From Aliivibrio fischeri ATCC 7744 = JCM 18803 = DSM 507 (GTDB taxonomy: Bacteria > Pseudomonadota > Gammaproteobacteria > Enterobacterales > Vibrionaceae), in NCBI RefSeq assembly GCF_023983475.1, contig NZ_CP092712.1, positions 1,612,001 to 1,676,000 on the forward strand: a DNA stretch of 64,000 nucleotides, read 5' to 3'. Every line of letters begins with the position of its first letter. The first letter of the stretch is position 1. A model generated the notes under the pieces. That model had not been told where the DNA came from, did no database searches, and saw only the letters and a list, made by a program, of their open reading frames with translations. Positions 54,088 through 62,962 of the stretch are shown piece by piece. The position numbers and the translations under genes are program-made.

Positions 54088-55512
54088 ATGCCACAAAACA
54101 ATGCACCTAGTTTCTTCTTCTTTGATTATGAAACATGGGGAACTAGCCCTTCTCTTGATCGACCGTGCCAATTTGCTGGTGTCCGCACTGATGAAGATTT
54201 CAATATTATCGGTGAGCCTTTAGTTATTTACTGCCGCCCTCCGGTTGATTACCTTCCCTCACCTGAAGCGTGTTTGATTACAGGTATTACGCCACAAACA
54301 GCCGTTAATAAAGGACTTTCTGAACCAGAATTTATTGCCAAAATTCATCATGAATTATCACAGCCTAATACGTGTTCTTTAGGTTATAACAACATTCGTT
54401 TTGATGATGAGGTTTCTCGCTACACACTCTATCGTAACTTCTTTGAACCTTACGGTTGGAGCTGGCAAAATGGCAACTCTCGTTGGGATCTATTAGATGT
54501 AATGCGTGCGGTTTATGCTCTTCGCCCTGAAGGTATTAATTGGCCTAAAGATGAAGAAGGCAGACCAAGTTTTAAACTGGAAAAGCTCTCTGTTGCCAAT
54601 AGCATTGAACACGCCAATGCCCACGATGCCATGGCGGATGTTATCGCAACCATTGAGCTAGCTAAAAAAGTAAAACAAGCACAACCAAAAATGTTTAACT
54701 ATTTGCTTTCTATGCGTAACAAGAAGAAAGCAGCGACATTAATCGACATAGTTGAAATGACACCACTGATGCATGTTTCAGGCATGTTTGGTGTAGATAG
54801 AGGTAACATCAGTTGGATAGTGCCAGTGGCTTGGCATCCAACCAATAACAACGCAGTTATTACTATTGATTTGGCTTTAGACCCAAGTGTTTTTCTTGAG
54901 TTAAATGTTGAAGAACTGCATCAGCGTATGTACACCAAACGTTCTGAACTTGGCCCTGATGAGCTTCCTGTTCCTGTTAAACTAGTGCATTTGAATAAGT
55001 GCCCTGTTCTTGCGCCTGCAAAAACATTGACTGCTGAAAATGCCGCTAATTTGAATGTGGATCGCGAAGCGTGTTTACGTAATCTTAAAGTGATACGTGA
55101 AAACCCTGAGATCAGACAAAAACTGATTGAGCTGTACAGCATTGAGCCAAACTACGAGAAATCAACCAATGTGGATACGCTTCTTTATGATGGTTTCTTC
55201 TCGCATGCTGATAAAGCGACCATTGATATTATTCGTCAATCAACGCCTGAGCAGCTAATTGACTTTGAGCCAAACGTGACAGATCCACGTATCAAACCAC
55301 TGTTATTCCGATACCGTGCACGTAACTTCCCGCACACATTAAACGAAGCTGAGCAATTAAGATGGCACGCTCACCTTCAAGACTATTTTCAAACTCACTT
55401 GCCAGATTATGAAGCGAGTTTTGAAAGTCTATACCTTGAGTCCGAAGGTAATGACAAAAAAGTGGCTATTTTAAAAGCCGTGTATAACTACGTACAACAA
55501 TTAATATCATGA
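54088..55512 (+). CDS. sbcB: Exodeoxyribonuclease I
   Basis: This 474-residue ExoI degrades single-stranded DNA 3' to 5' and acts in recombination and mismatch repair. DEDDh motifs are visible: FFFDYETWG (about 10-18), GYNNIRFDDEVSRY (about 98-111) and HDAMADVIATIEL (about 179-191). The SH3-like and C-terminal regions are present to normal length. The stop overlaps the next gene by 4 bases (ATGA), an operon with the LrgA/LrgB pair. Confidence 0.96.
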   Translation: MPQNNAPSFFFFDYETWGTSPSLDRPCQFAGVRTDEDFNIIGEPLVIYCRPPVDYLPSPEACLITGITPQTAVNKGLSEPEFIAKIHHELSQPNTCSLGYNNIRFDDEVSRYTLYRNFFEPYGWSWQNGNSRWDLLDVMRAVYALRPEGINWPKDEEGRPSFKLEKLSVANSIEHANAHDAMADVIATIELAKKVKQAQPKMFNYLLSMRNKKKAATLIDIVEMTPLMHVSGMFGVDRGNISWIVPVAWHPTNNNAVITIDLALDPSVFLELNVEELHQRMYTKRSELGPDELPVPVKLVHLNKCPVLAPAKTLTAENAANLNVDREACLRNLKVIRENPEIRQKLIELYSIEPNYEKSTNVDTLLYDGFFSHADKATIDIIRQSTPEQLIDFEPNVTDPRIKPLLFRYRARNFPHTLNEAEQLRWHAHLQDYFQTHLPDYEASFESLYLESEGNDKKVAILKAVYNYVQQLIS

Positions 55513-55859
55513 TTAAATATCTTTATTCTTTCGCTTGGATCTTCGCCTCGTTGTTTGCTGGTAACGGCATTCAATCTTGGCTGAACATATCTGTTCCGGG
55601 AAGCATTATTGGAATGCTTATTTTATTCACCGCTATGGTTATCGGTATTTGCAAACCAGATTGGACAGCCACAGGTTGCCAATTTTTTATGCGCAATATG
55701 CTGATCTTGTTTATTCCTATTTCGGTAGGCTTAATGACCCATTTTGATTTGCTACTTAACAATGCAATTCCAATTATTGTGAGTACGGCTGGTGGTTCAT
55801 TATTAGTATTGGTTTGCTTGGCACTCTTTATCGACAAAATTGATAGAGGTAACAGCTAA
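55509..55859 (+). CDS. CidA/LrgA-family membrane protein (YohJ-like)
   Basis: This 116-residue protein has four helices. Typical LrgA features are FAGNGIQSWLNISVPGSIIGMLILF and FFMRNMLILFIPISVGLMTHF. The family is holin-like and in other bacteria takes part in murein hydrolase control or metabolite export. Its stop overlaps the start of the LrgB partner by one base (TAATG), so the two form a unit. Confidence 0.9.
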   Translation: MIKYLYSFAWIFASLFAGNGIQSWLNISVPGSIIGMLILFTAMVIGICKPDWTATGCQFFMRNMLILFIPISVGLMTHFDLLLNNAIPIIVSTAGGSLLVLVCLALFIDKIDRGNS

Positions 55860-56542
55860 TGTGGGTCATTCTTACGCTTATCGTTTTTTATTCTGCTCGT
55901 TGGTTTGCAAAACGTTTCCCTCACCCAGTGAATAACCCGTTATTACTGAGTGTGTGGAGTGTGTGTATTGTTATTCCTATCTTGATGGTTCTGCATGTAC
56001 CTTACGAAACCTATTATGCTGATAATGCTTTCCTAAGTTACTTGTTACAGCCTGCGGTGGTTGCACTTGCTTATCCTTTATATGAGCAATTGCCTCATAT
56101 TCGAGCGAACTGGAAAATCATCTTGCTTGCATGTAGCGTGGGGTCATTGTTCTCAATGATATCTGGTGCGTTCCTTGCAGTTTGGATGGGAGCTGATATG
56201 CAACTGGTTGCGAGTATTTTACCAAAATCAGTGACAACACCTATTGCTATGGCTATTTCAAGTCAGCTTGAAGGTGAAGCGGCAATCGCAGCAATCTTAG
56301 TACTTCTGGCTGGTTTGATGGGGGCGATTTTTGCTTACCCAATTTATAACATGTTGGGTATTAAGAGCTCACTTGCTCGTGGTCTAACAATGGGTAATGT
56401 TTCCCACGCATTGGGGACAGCTCAAGCTGCTGAAGAGAATCCACAAGATGCAGCATTCAGTTCATTAGCCCTAGTTATTTGTGGGATCATCACTTCCCTC
56501 GTTGCACCGATTATCTACTCCTTCATGGTAATGATGAAATAA
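55859..56542 (+). CDS. LrgB-family membrane protein (YohK-like)
   Basis: This 227-residue protein has about seven helices. LrgB signatures are LLQPAVVALAYPLYEQLP, LPKSVTTPIAMAISSQLEG and GNVSHALGTAQAAEENP. Partner of the upstream LrgA-like gene. Directly upstream of cdd, as yohJ-yohK-cdd in E. coli, which supports synteny and a possible role in nucleoside or metabolite movement. Confidence 0.92.
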   Translation: MWVILTLIVFYSARWFAKRFPHPVNNPLLLSVWSVCIVIPILMVLHVPYETYYADNAFLSYLLQPAVVALAYPLYEQLPHIRANWKIILLACSVGSLFSMISGAFLAVWMGADMQLVASILPKSVTTPIAMAISSQLEGEAAIAAILVLLAGLMGAIFAYPIYNMLGIKSSLARGLTMGNVSHALGTAQAAEENPQDAAFSSLALVICGIITSLVAPIIYSFMVMMK

Positions 56543-56580
56543 TCGCGCTCAAAACAGCACCAATATGGTGTGACTTCTCT

Positions 56581-56633
56581 CTCATTGATGTAATTTATGT
56601 AACTTTACATCAATGAGTGTGATTTTGATCTAT
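56581..56633 (+). promoter_or_regulatory. 13-bp inverted repeat and CRP-like site upstream of cdd
   Basis: A perfect inverted repeat CTCATTGATGTAA / TTACATCAATGAG (56581-56617, 11-base loop) probably terminates the upstream operon or acts as an operator. Immediately after it, TGTGA-TTTTGA-TCTAT (56618-56633) matches the left half of the CRP consensus but only part of the right. CRP/CytR control of cdd is known in E. coli; here it is a suggestion. Confidence 0.45.
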
Positions 56634-56693
56634 GTTTCCAGCTCAATTGTCACTAAAATGATCCTATAAGAACTTAAAAGGATCACCCTACTC

Positions 56694-57587
56694 ATGACAA
56701 GACTACAACAACGCTTAGAAGAAGCCCTAGCGAACTTACCTGACGCCCTGCGTACTTCATTAACACCAATCATCAATGCTGAATTTAAAGGTGTTATTAG
56801 CAAGGAACAATTTCAATCACTGCAAGCTGACAGCGAGTTAAGCGATAAAGAATTACGCTTAGTATTATTACCTCTTGCTGCTGCTTTCTCTGTTGCTCCT
56901 ATTTCTAATTTTTATGTCGGTGCGATTGCTCGTGGTTTGACTGGTAACCTTTATTTTGGCGCAAACATGGAATACAACGATGTTCAACTTGGCCAAACTA
57001 TTCACGCTGAACAATCAGCAATTAGCCATGCGTGGATCCAAGGTGAAACGGGTATTTCTGACATCACAATTAACTTCAGCCCTTGTGGTCACTGTCGCCA
57101 ATTTATGAATGAGCTAACCACCGCTGATTCTTTAATGGTTCAACTTCCTGAGCGTAATGAAAAATCACTACAAGAATACTTACCTGAGTCTTTTGGTCCT
57201 AAAGATTTAGGCATTGAAGGCGGATTACTTGCTCCTCTTTCGCACAACTTAGCGTTAGAAACAGAGTCTCCACTATTACGTAAAGCATTAGAAGCGGCAA
57301 ACCGCAGCCACGCACCTTACTCACATAACTTAAGTGGTATTGCGCTTGAGATGGAAAGCGGCGAAGTATATTACGGTATGTATGCTGAAAATGCGGCATT
57401 TAACCCAAGCTTACCACCACTACAAGTGGCACTGGTTCATGCAAATATGTCTCGTGAAGACATCTTAACGGTTAAATCAGCTGCGCTAGTTGAAGATCAC
57501 AAAGGCGCTATTAGCCACCTTGCGATTACACAAAGCACATTAGAAGCACTAAATCCAGATGTAACATTAGAGTACGCTTCTTTATAA
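56694..57587 (+). CDS. cdd: Cytidine deaminase (long, two-domain form)
   Basis: This 297-residue enzyme, like E. coli Cdd, has an active N-terminal deaminase domain with zinc motif [11 protein letters not shown] (about 104-114) and PCGHCRQF (about 129-136). A C-terminal degenerate deaminase domain ([43 protein letters not shown]) lacks the zinc Cys. It converts cytidine and deoxycytidine to uridine forms in pyrimidine salvage. Confidence 0.96.
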   Translation: MTRLQQRLEEALANLPDALRTSLTPIINAEFKGVISKEQFQSLQADSELSDKELRLVLLPLAAAFSVAPISNFYVGAIARGLTGNLYFGANMEYNDVQLGQTIHAEQSAISHAWIQGETGISDITINFSPCGHCRQFMNELTTADSLMVQLPERNEKSLQEYLPESFGPKDLGIEGGLLAPLSHNLALETESPLLRKALEAANRSHAPYSHNLSGIALEMESGEVYYGMYAENAAFNPSLPPLQVALVHANMSREDILTVKSAALVEDHKGAISHLAITQSTLEALNPDVTLEYASL

Positions 57588-57615
57588 GAAGTAGAAATTA
57601 TTCTATAGATAACGT

Positions 57616-57642
57616 AAAGGAGGCTTTGTTGGCCTCCTTTTT
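57616..57642. terminator. Terminator, cdd / amidase-family gene
   Basis: AAAGGAGGC pairs with GCCTCCTTT around a 7-base loop, followed by a T-run. Confidence 0.9.
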
Positions 57643-57664
57643 ATTTGATTAACATCTCTGATGT

Positions 57665-58828
57665 CTATTGATTGCCTTTCCAACGAATAGCCACATCAAT
57701 CAGTTGTCTATCCATTCCTTTTTGCCCAACTAATGAAATGCCCCAAGGAGAATCATTTACCGTAAACCAAGGTAAATGCAACTGAGGTAAATCCGCCAAG
57801 CTTGCTAACGAAATGTATTTTAAAATTTGAGCGTTCAATTTGTATAACTGCTCATCCGTTGCCGTTGTAGGCGGTGCAATATTGGCTGTTGTTGGCATAA
57901 GTAACAGTGTTTTTTCATCTAAAATGGATTCTAAAACAGAAATCACTAACTCTCTTTGTTCTAAAGCGATCCTTTCATCTTTATATTTTAAAGACGCAAG
58001 CCACTTCATCTGCATCTTTATTTCATTACCTACTGCCGCTTTGTTCTTTTCATACCACAGTTCTAAATTACGCAAACCTCGCGTTGCCGAAAGCACTTTG
58101 AAACTCTCTGCTGCCTTAGTGGTGATAATTTTACTGATCGATTTGCTGCGTATCACTTCATAAGGAGAAGATTTAATTAATGTCTCTAACTTTGTTTTCG
58201 CTTCTTCTGGAATATCAGCAAATAAACTATCAAGGACGACAATACGTTCCACTGTCACTAATGGAGACATAGGCGTAAGCACGGTTGCTACTTTTCGTAT
58301 ATCTGATAAATTTTTTGCCACCCACCCCAATGAAGTATCTTCTTTTGCAATACAATCGATACCTTGCATGTTTACTGCACTGGCAGATGCTTTAAAACCA
58401 TATAAACCAGCATATAAAGCAGGAACACGAATCCCACCACCAAAATCAATGCCTAAACCAATATCTGCATCGCCATTAACCACGGCTGCTACTGCACCAC
58501 TCGATGAGCCGCCAATAAAGCGCCCTTCGCTGTTTTTATTTGGTATTGGGCCGTAGTGTGGATTGTGTCCATGTAGACCAAACCCAAATTCGTCCATTTG
58601 AGTTTTACCGACAAATATAGCGCCTTTTTTTAATATAAGATCAACGGCAGGAGCGTTCTCTCTCGCTTTTTTTTGCTCTAATAACCACGTTGGATTACCT
58701 TGGCCATTCGGCGTATTTTTTATATCAATGCAATCACTTACAACAAATTTTTTATTTTCTAAAAGGCCATAAAACGCCCATTGTTGTGACTCAACTTCAT
58801 GAGAGACATACATGGTTTGCTCATCCAT
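57665..58828 (-). CDS. Amidase-signature family protein, probably catalytically inactive
   Basis: The 387-residue protein has the amidase-signature fold (GGSSSGAVAAVVNGDADIGLGIDFGGGIRVPALYAGLYGFK, about 109-150). The usual catalytic triad is Lys-cisSer-Ser. The cis-Ser in GGSSSG is present. The nucleophile position in the GxDxGGSxRxPA motif is Gly (GGGIR, codon at 58433-58435), and the Lys of the xVKDxID motif is Ser (VSDCID, codon at 58736-58738). If these alignments hold, it cannot hydrolyse amides by the normal mechanism. It is also shorter than typical amidases. Perhaps a binding or regulatory protein. Confidence 0.75.
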   Translation of the reverse strand: MDEQTMYVSHEVESQQWAFYGLLENKKFVVSDCIDIKNTPNGQGNPTWLLEQKKARENAPAVDLILKKGAIFVGKTQMDEFGFGLHGHNPHYGPIPNKNSEGRFIGGSSSGAVAAVVNGDADIGLGIDFGGGIRVPALYAGLYGFKASASAVNMQGIDCIAKEDTSLGWVAKNLSDIRKVATVLTPMSPLVTVERIVVLDSLFADIPEEAKTKLETLIKSSPYEVIRSKSISKIITTKAAESFKVLSATRGLRNLELWYEKNKAAVGNEIKMQMKWLASLKYKDERIALEQRELVISVLESILDEKTLLLMPTTANIAPPTTATDEQLYKLNAQILKYISLASLADLPQLHLPWFTVNDSPWGISLVGQKGMDRQLIDVAIRWKGNQ

Positions 58829-58972
58829 AACTCAGCGTACTGTTTAATTTCGAAAATGCAGCATACCAGTCACATAAATGAATACAATTTCACTTATTCT
58901 CATTATCAAGAAAACTATCAGTTACGTGATCCAGTTTGCATTTTTAATTCCATTCTATTTATAAGGAATAAA

Positions 58973-58988
58973 TAGCAAACGTTTGCGT
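58973..58988 (+). promoter_or_regulatory. PurR operator upstream of purT
   Basis: TAGCAAACGTTTGCGT matches the PurR box consensus (core GCAAACGTTTGC palindrome). It lies 57 bases before the purT start, next to a TATGAT -10-like hexamer near 59005. Purine repression of purT is therefore expected. Confidence 0.9.
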
Positions 58989-59044
58989 ATTTAATTAATT
59001 TTAGTATGATAGCGCCATCTTTCTTTATTACATGAGAATTTCAT

Positions 59045-60220
59045 ATGTTTGGTACAGCTCTGTCTTCTTCTGCAACAAAAGTATTATTACTTGGTTCTGG
59101 TGAACTAGGTAAAGAAGTGGCTATTGAATGTCAGCGTCTTGGTTTTGAAGTGATTGCGGTTGATCGCTACCTTAATGCTCCGGCAATGCAAGTGGCTCAC
59201 CGCAGCTACGCGATTGATATGCTTGATGCCAACGCCTTAGAAGAAGTCATTAATAAAGAACAGCCTGATTTTGTAGTTCCTGAGATTGAAGCGATTGCAA
59301 CGGATAAGTTAGTTGAACTAGAGAAACAAGGCCTTAATGTTGTTCCAACGGCTAGCGCAACAAAATTAACCATGAACCGTGAAGGTATTCGCCGTTTAGC
59401 CGCTGAAGAATTACAACTGCCGACGTCTCCTTATCGCTTTGTTGATAGCTATGAAGAACTTGTTGAAGCTGTGAAATTTGTCGGTATGCCTTGTGTTATT
59501 AAACCGGTAATGAGCTCTTCTGGTAAAGGTCAGAGTGTTATCAAAACAGAAGCAGACATTCGTACTTCTTGGGATTATGCGCAAGATGGTGGCCGCTCTG
59601 GTGCTGGACGTGTCATTGTTGAAGGGTTTGTTGATTTTGATTATGAGATTTCATTATTAACCGTTCGTGCTATTGATGGCGTTCATTTTTGTGCACCAAT
59701 TGGTCATCGTCAAGAAGATGGGGATTACCGTGAATCATGGCAGCCACAAGTAATGACTGAGGCTGCATTAAAACAAGCACAAAATGCGGCAGAGAAAGTG
59801 GTAAACGCCCTTGGTGGTTATGGTTTATTTGGTGTAGAGCTTTTCATTAAAGGCGATAGAATTTACTTCAATGAAGTTTCCCCTCGCCCACACGACACAG
59901 GTCTTGTGACACTTATTTCTCAAGAGATGTCTGAGTTTGCGCTTCATGTTCGTGCCTTTACTGGAATGCCTATTAATCAAATTACGCAATACGGTCCTTC
60001 GGCATCGTCAGTAATTTTAGGTCAAGGCACTTCAACTAATATTCGTTTTGATGGCTTAACAGACGCACTTTCGCAGCCTCAAACTCAAATCAAATTATTT
60101 GGTAAACCAGAGATTGATGGACGTCGACGTTTAGGTGTTGCGATTACACGTCGTGATAATTTAGAAACCGCTATTGAGGATGCAGTAACGGCTTCAAATA
60201 AAGTTCAAGTGATCTATTAA
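59045..60220 (+). CDS. purT: Formate-dependent phosphoribosylglycinamide formyltransferase PurT
   Basis: The 391-residue ATP-grasp enzyme makes formyl-GAR from GAR, formate and ATP (third step of purine synthesis, alternative to PurN). Features: N-terminal [20 protein letters not shown] (about 15-34), [13 protein letters not shown] (P-loop-like glycine loop), [37 protein letters not shown] and RRLGVAITR. The length matches E. coli PurT (392). A PurR box and a downstream terminator bound a single-gene unit. Confidence 0.96.
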   Translation: MFGTALSSSATKVLLLGSGELGKEVAIECQRLGFEVIAVDRYLNAPAMQVAHRSYAIDMLDANALEEVINKEQPDFVVPEIEAIATDKLVELEKQGLNVVPTASATKLTMNREGIRRLAAEELQLPTSPYRFVDSYEELVEAVKFVGMPCVIKPVMSSSGKGQSVIKTEADIRTSWDYAQDGGRSGAGRVIVEGFVDFDYEISLLTVRAIDGVHFCAPIGHRQEDGDYRESWQPQVMTEAALKQAQNAAEKVVNALGGYGLFGVELFIKGDRIYFNEVSPRPHDTGLVTLISQEMSEFALHVRAFTGMPINQITQYGPSASSVILGQGTSTNIRFDGLTDALSQPQTQIKLFGKPEIDGRRRLGVAITRRDNLETAIEDAVTASNKVQVIY

Positions 60221-60237
60221 GTTACAAATATGTATAG

Positions 60238-60274
60238 CAGAATGGTTTCAAATACCGTTCTGTTGTACTTTTTT
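60238..60274 (+). terminator. Terminator after purT
   Basis: CAGAATGGT pairs with ACCGTTCTG (one G-T pair), followed after a few bases by TTTTTT. Confidence 0.75.
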
Positions 60275-60408
60275 AACCTTCTTATTCTTTTTTTACTGCT
60301 AAATCCATTTAATTTGCTTTTTTCGTTACCTAACCGTTGCAAACTTACAGGATTAACAGGTATAAATAAGCTAACTCTTTTATTTTACTTACACCATGGA
60401 TGATGACT

Positions 60409-61599
60409 ATGTTTGAAAAAATCGCTGCCGCTCCTGCTGACCCTATTCTTGGCTTAACAGATGAATTTAAAAATGACCCTCGTGCTGAAAAAATCAACCT
60501 TGGTGTTGGTATTTACAAAAACGAAGCGGGTCAAACTCCAGTTTTAACCACAGTTAAAAAAGCAGAAGCAGTATTGCTTGATACAGAAAAAACAAAGTCA
60601 TACCTAACCATTCAAGGTACCGCAGAATACGGCCTTGCAGTACAAAAGCTACTGTTTGGCGCTGATGCACAAGTAATCACTGAAAAACGCGCACAAACAG
60701 CTCAAGCTCCTGGTGGTACTGGTGCGCTACGTGTAGCTGGTGAATTCATCAAACGTCAACTTGGCGATGTAAAAATTTGGATCAGTAACCCTACATGGGC
60801 AAACCACATTGGTGTATTTACTGCTGCTGGTATTGAAACAGCGCAATACACTTACTACAACGCAGAAACGAAATCTAAAGACTTCGCTGCAATGCTAACG
60901 GATTTACAACAAGCGGAAGCTGGTGATGTGGTTCTTCTACACGGTTGTTGTCATAACCCTACTGGTATCGATCCAACGGCTGATGAGTGGGAAGAGCTAG
61001 CTAAGCTGTGTGCAAATAAAGGTCTACTGCCATTATTTGACTTTGCATACCAAGGTTTTGCAAAAGGTGTTGAAGAAGATGCGGCTGGTTTACGTACTTT
61101 TGCTCAATACTGCCCAGAGCTACTTGTAGCAAGTTCATTCTCTAAGAACTTTGGTTTGTATAACGAGCGTGTTGGTGCATTTACTCTTGTTGCTAAAGAC
61201 GCAACGGTTGCTGCGGATGCATTCTCTCAAGTTAAAGCTATCATCCGTTCTATCTACTCTAACCCACCAGCTCACGGTGCTGCTGTTGTTACGCATATTC
61301 TTAATGACGATGCGCTACGTGCAGAATGGGAACAAGAAGTCGCTGAAATGCGTGACCGTATTCAAGAGATGCGTACTTTGTTTGTTACAACACTAAAAGA
61401 GCAAGGTGTGGATGCAGACTTTAGCTTTATTGAACGTCAAAACGGTATGTTCTCTTTCTCTGGCCTTTCTAAAGAGCAAGTAAACCGTCTGAAAGACGAA
61501 TTCGCAATTTACATCGTTGGTTCTGGCCGTATCAGTGTTGCTGGTATGACAAAAGACAACATGCTTCCTCTATGTAAAGGGATTGCTGCGGTTCTTTAA
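60409..61599 (+). CDS. aspC: Aromatic/aspartate aminotransferase AspC
   Basis: Starting at 60409 ([16 protein letters not shown]) gives 396 residues, the exact length of E. coli AspC; two earlier ATGs in frame add only MMT. A GGATGA element precedes it. PLP lysine in [16 protein letters not shown] (about 246), the cofactor Asp/Tyr segment [11 protein letters not shown] and the substrate Arg in [10 protein letters not shown] are visible. It interconverts aspartate/2-oxoglutarate with oxaloacetate/glutamate. An insertion sequence sits in its terminator. Confidence 0.95.
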   Translation: MFEKIAAAPADPILGLTDEFKNDPRAEKINLGVGIYKNEAGQTPVLTTVKKAEAVLLDTEKTKSYLTIQGTAEYGLAVQKLLFGADAQVITEKRAQTAQAPGGTGALRVAGEFIKRQLGDVKIWISNPTWANHIGVFTAAGIETAQYTYYNAETKSKDFAAMLTDLQQAEAGDVVLLHGCCHNPTGIDPTADEWEELAKLCANKGLLPLFDFAYQGFAKGVEEDAAGLRTFAQYCPELLVASSFSKNFGLYNERVGAFTLVAKDATVAADAFSQVKAIIRSIYSNPPAHGAAVVTHILNDDALRAEWEQEVAEMRDRIQEMRTLFVTTLKEQGVDADFSFIERQNGMFSFSGLSKEQVNRLKDEFAIYIVGSGRISVAGMTKDNMLPLCKGIAAVL

Positions 61600-61626
61600 G
61601 AATCAGAAGTAATTGTAAGATATAGA

Positions 61627-61654
61627 AAAGGCGCTTTAATTAGCGCCTTTTTTT
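61627..61654 (+). terminator. aspC terminator, interrupted after its T-run by an IS
   Basis: AAAGGCGC pairs with GCGCCTTT around an 8-base loop, then seven T. The T-run is the insertion site of the ISL3 element and was duplicated, so this copy should still work. Confidence 0.88.
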
Positions 61655-61655
61655 A

Positions 61656-62946
61656 GGTTCATCGCAGATTAGCGGGAATTGAAAACAAAAACGGCAGTTA
61701 GTGGTAAAGTTACATCGCCAAACACAACTTTTCACAAACTGCCGTTTTCATGCCAAATAATACTTTTTTATCATCCTTCTGGAAAGGTTTTCAGATCGTA
61801 AAGTCTCATAAAACTGATTCATTAATCTCTATAACCTTAAAACCTGACTCCCCAGCATTCTGCTCTTGCGGGCGACTCTCTGAATTTACTCACGATACTC
61901 AGTGGCGAACTATTAAAGACGCTATGATATTAGGAACTCCAGTTGAACTTTTGATTCAGACTAGGCGCATTACATGTTTGCTATGCGGTACAAAAACGGA
62001 AGCAATATCTTGGCTTAAACCATACTCACGCCTGACTAATCGATTGATAGAATATATTGAACAACTGCTGCCTTTGCTGCCGATTAAACATATTTCAGAA
62101 CTGACTGGAGTACATTGGCACACGATAAAGAATATTGATAAACAACGACTTAAACGAGTTATCCCTGACATACCATGGGATAAATTACGCCAACTAGTGA
62201 TGGATGAGTTTGCCATATTTAAAGGACATCGATATGCAACAGTGATTGCCGATGCGCAGACACATCAAGTGCTTTGGATTGGTTTAGGTAGAAGCCGAAC
62301 TGATATCAGGCCTTTCTTTGAAGAGCTTGGTAAGCATGCCGAAAATATCGAAGCAGTGGCTATGGATATGAATACAGCTTTCGATCTCGAAGTGAAAGCT
62401 CATTGCCCTAATGCACGTATTGTATACGATCTTTTTCATGTGGTAGCCAAATATGGACGAGAGGTAATGGATAGGGTTAGGGTAGATCAAGCGAATCAAC
62501 TCAAAGAAGACAAAAAAGCTCGTCGTTGGATTAAGCGTTCACGCTGGATCCTTTTGAAAAATAGAGACAATCTAGACGTAAATCAACAGAGTTATTTAGA
62601 TGAAATACTTTCGGTAAACCACGATTTAATGGTGACTCATTTGCTAGGAGAGCAATTAAAAGAGCTCTGGTATTGTGACTCAGAAACGCAGGCAATAGAA
62701 CTATGGGATGTATGGTGGCAACAGGTAAATGAGAGTGGGATCAAACCACTAATCAGTTTTGCACGAAAGTTAAAACCATACCTTCACGGAATTGTTAGTT
62801 CGTCTTTATATCGATTAAATACATGTACACTGGAAGGAATAAATAACAAAATTAAGTTAATCAAAAGAATGGGGTATGGCTACAGAGATACGGACTATTT
62901 CTTTATGAAGATAAAAGCGGCTTTCCCCGGAAAGCCGCGATGAACC
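61656..62946 (+). mobile_element. ISL3-family insertion sequence with 8-bp target duplication
   Basis: The 1291-bp element has terminal inverted repeats of about 23 bp that share the outer GGTTCATCGC exactly and then about 8 of 13 positions. It is flanked on both sides by the identical 8-mer TTTTTTTA (61648-61655 and 62947-62954), the direct target duplication expected of ISL3 elements. Together with an uninterrupted transposase gene this indicates a recent, probably functional insertion. Confidence 0.95.
61750..62943 (+). CDS. ISL3-family transposase
   Basis: The 397-residue DDE transposase has an N-terminal zinc-finger-like region (CSCGRLSEF ... CLLCGTKTE, Cys about 37-82) and HTH-like LTGVHWHTIKNIDKQ (about 118-132). 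Catalytic acidic residues lie in VMDEFAIFKGHRYATVIAD (about 155-173) and AMDMNTAF (about 218), with the final Glu in TCTLEGINNKIKLIKRMGYGYRDTDYFFMKI (about 363). The stop lies inside the right inverted repeat. It is complete and likely active. Confidence 0.95.
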   Translation: MPNNTFLSSFWKGFQIVKSHKTDSLISITLKPDSPAFCSCGRLSEFTHDTQWRTIKDAMILGTPVELLIQTRRITCLLCGTKTEAISWLKPYSRLTNRLIEYIEQLLPLLPIKHISELTGVHWHTIKNIDKQRLKRVIPDIPWDKLRQLVMDEFAIFKGHRYATVIADAQTHQVLWIGLGRSRTDIRPFFEELGKHAENIEAVAMDMNTAFDLEVKAHCPNARIVYDLFHVVAKYGREVMDRVRVDQANQLKEDKKARRWIKRSRWILLKNRDNLDVNQQSYLDEILSVNHDLMVTHLLGEQLKELWYCDSETQAIELWDVWWQQVNESGIKPLISFARKLKPYLHGIVSSSLYRLNTCTLEGINNKIKLIKRMGYGYRDTDYFFMKIKAAFPGKPR

Positions 62947-62962
62947 TTTTTTTATGCCAGTT

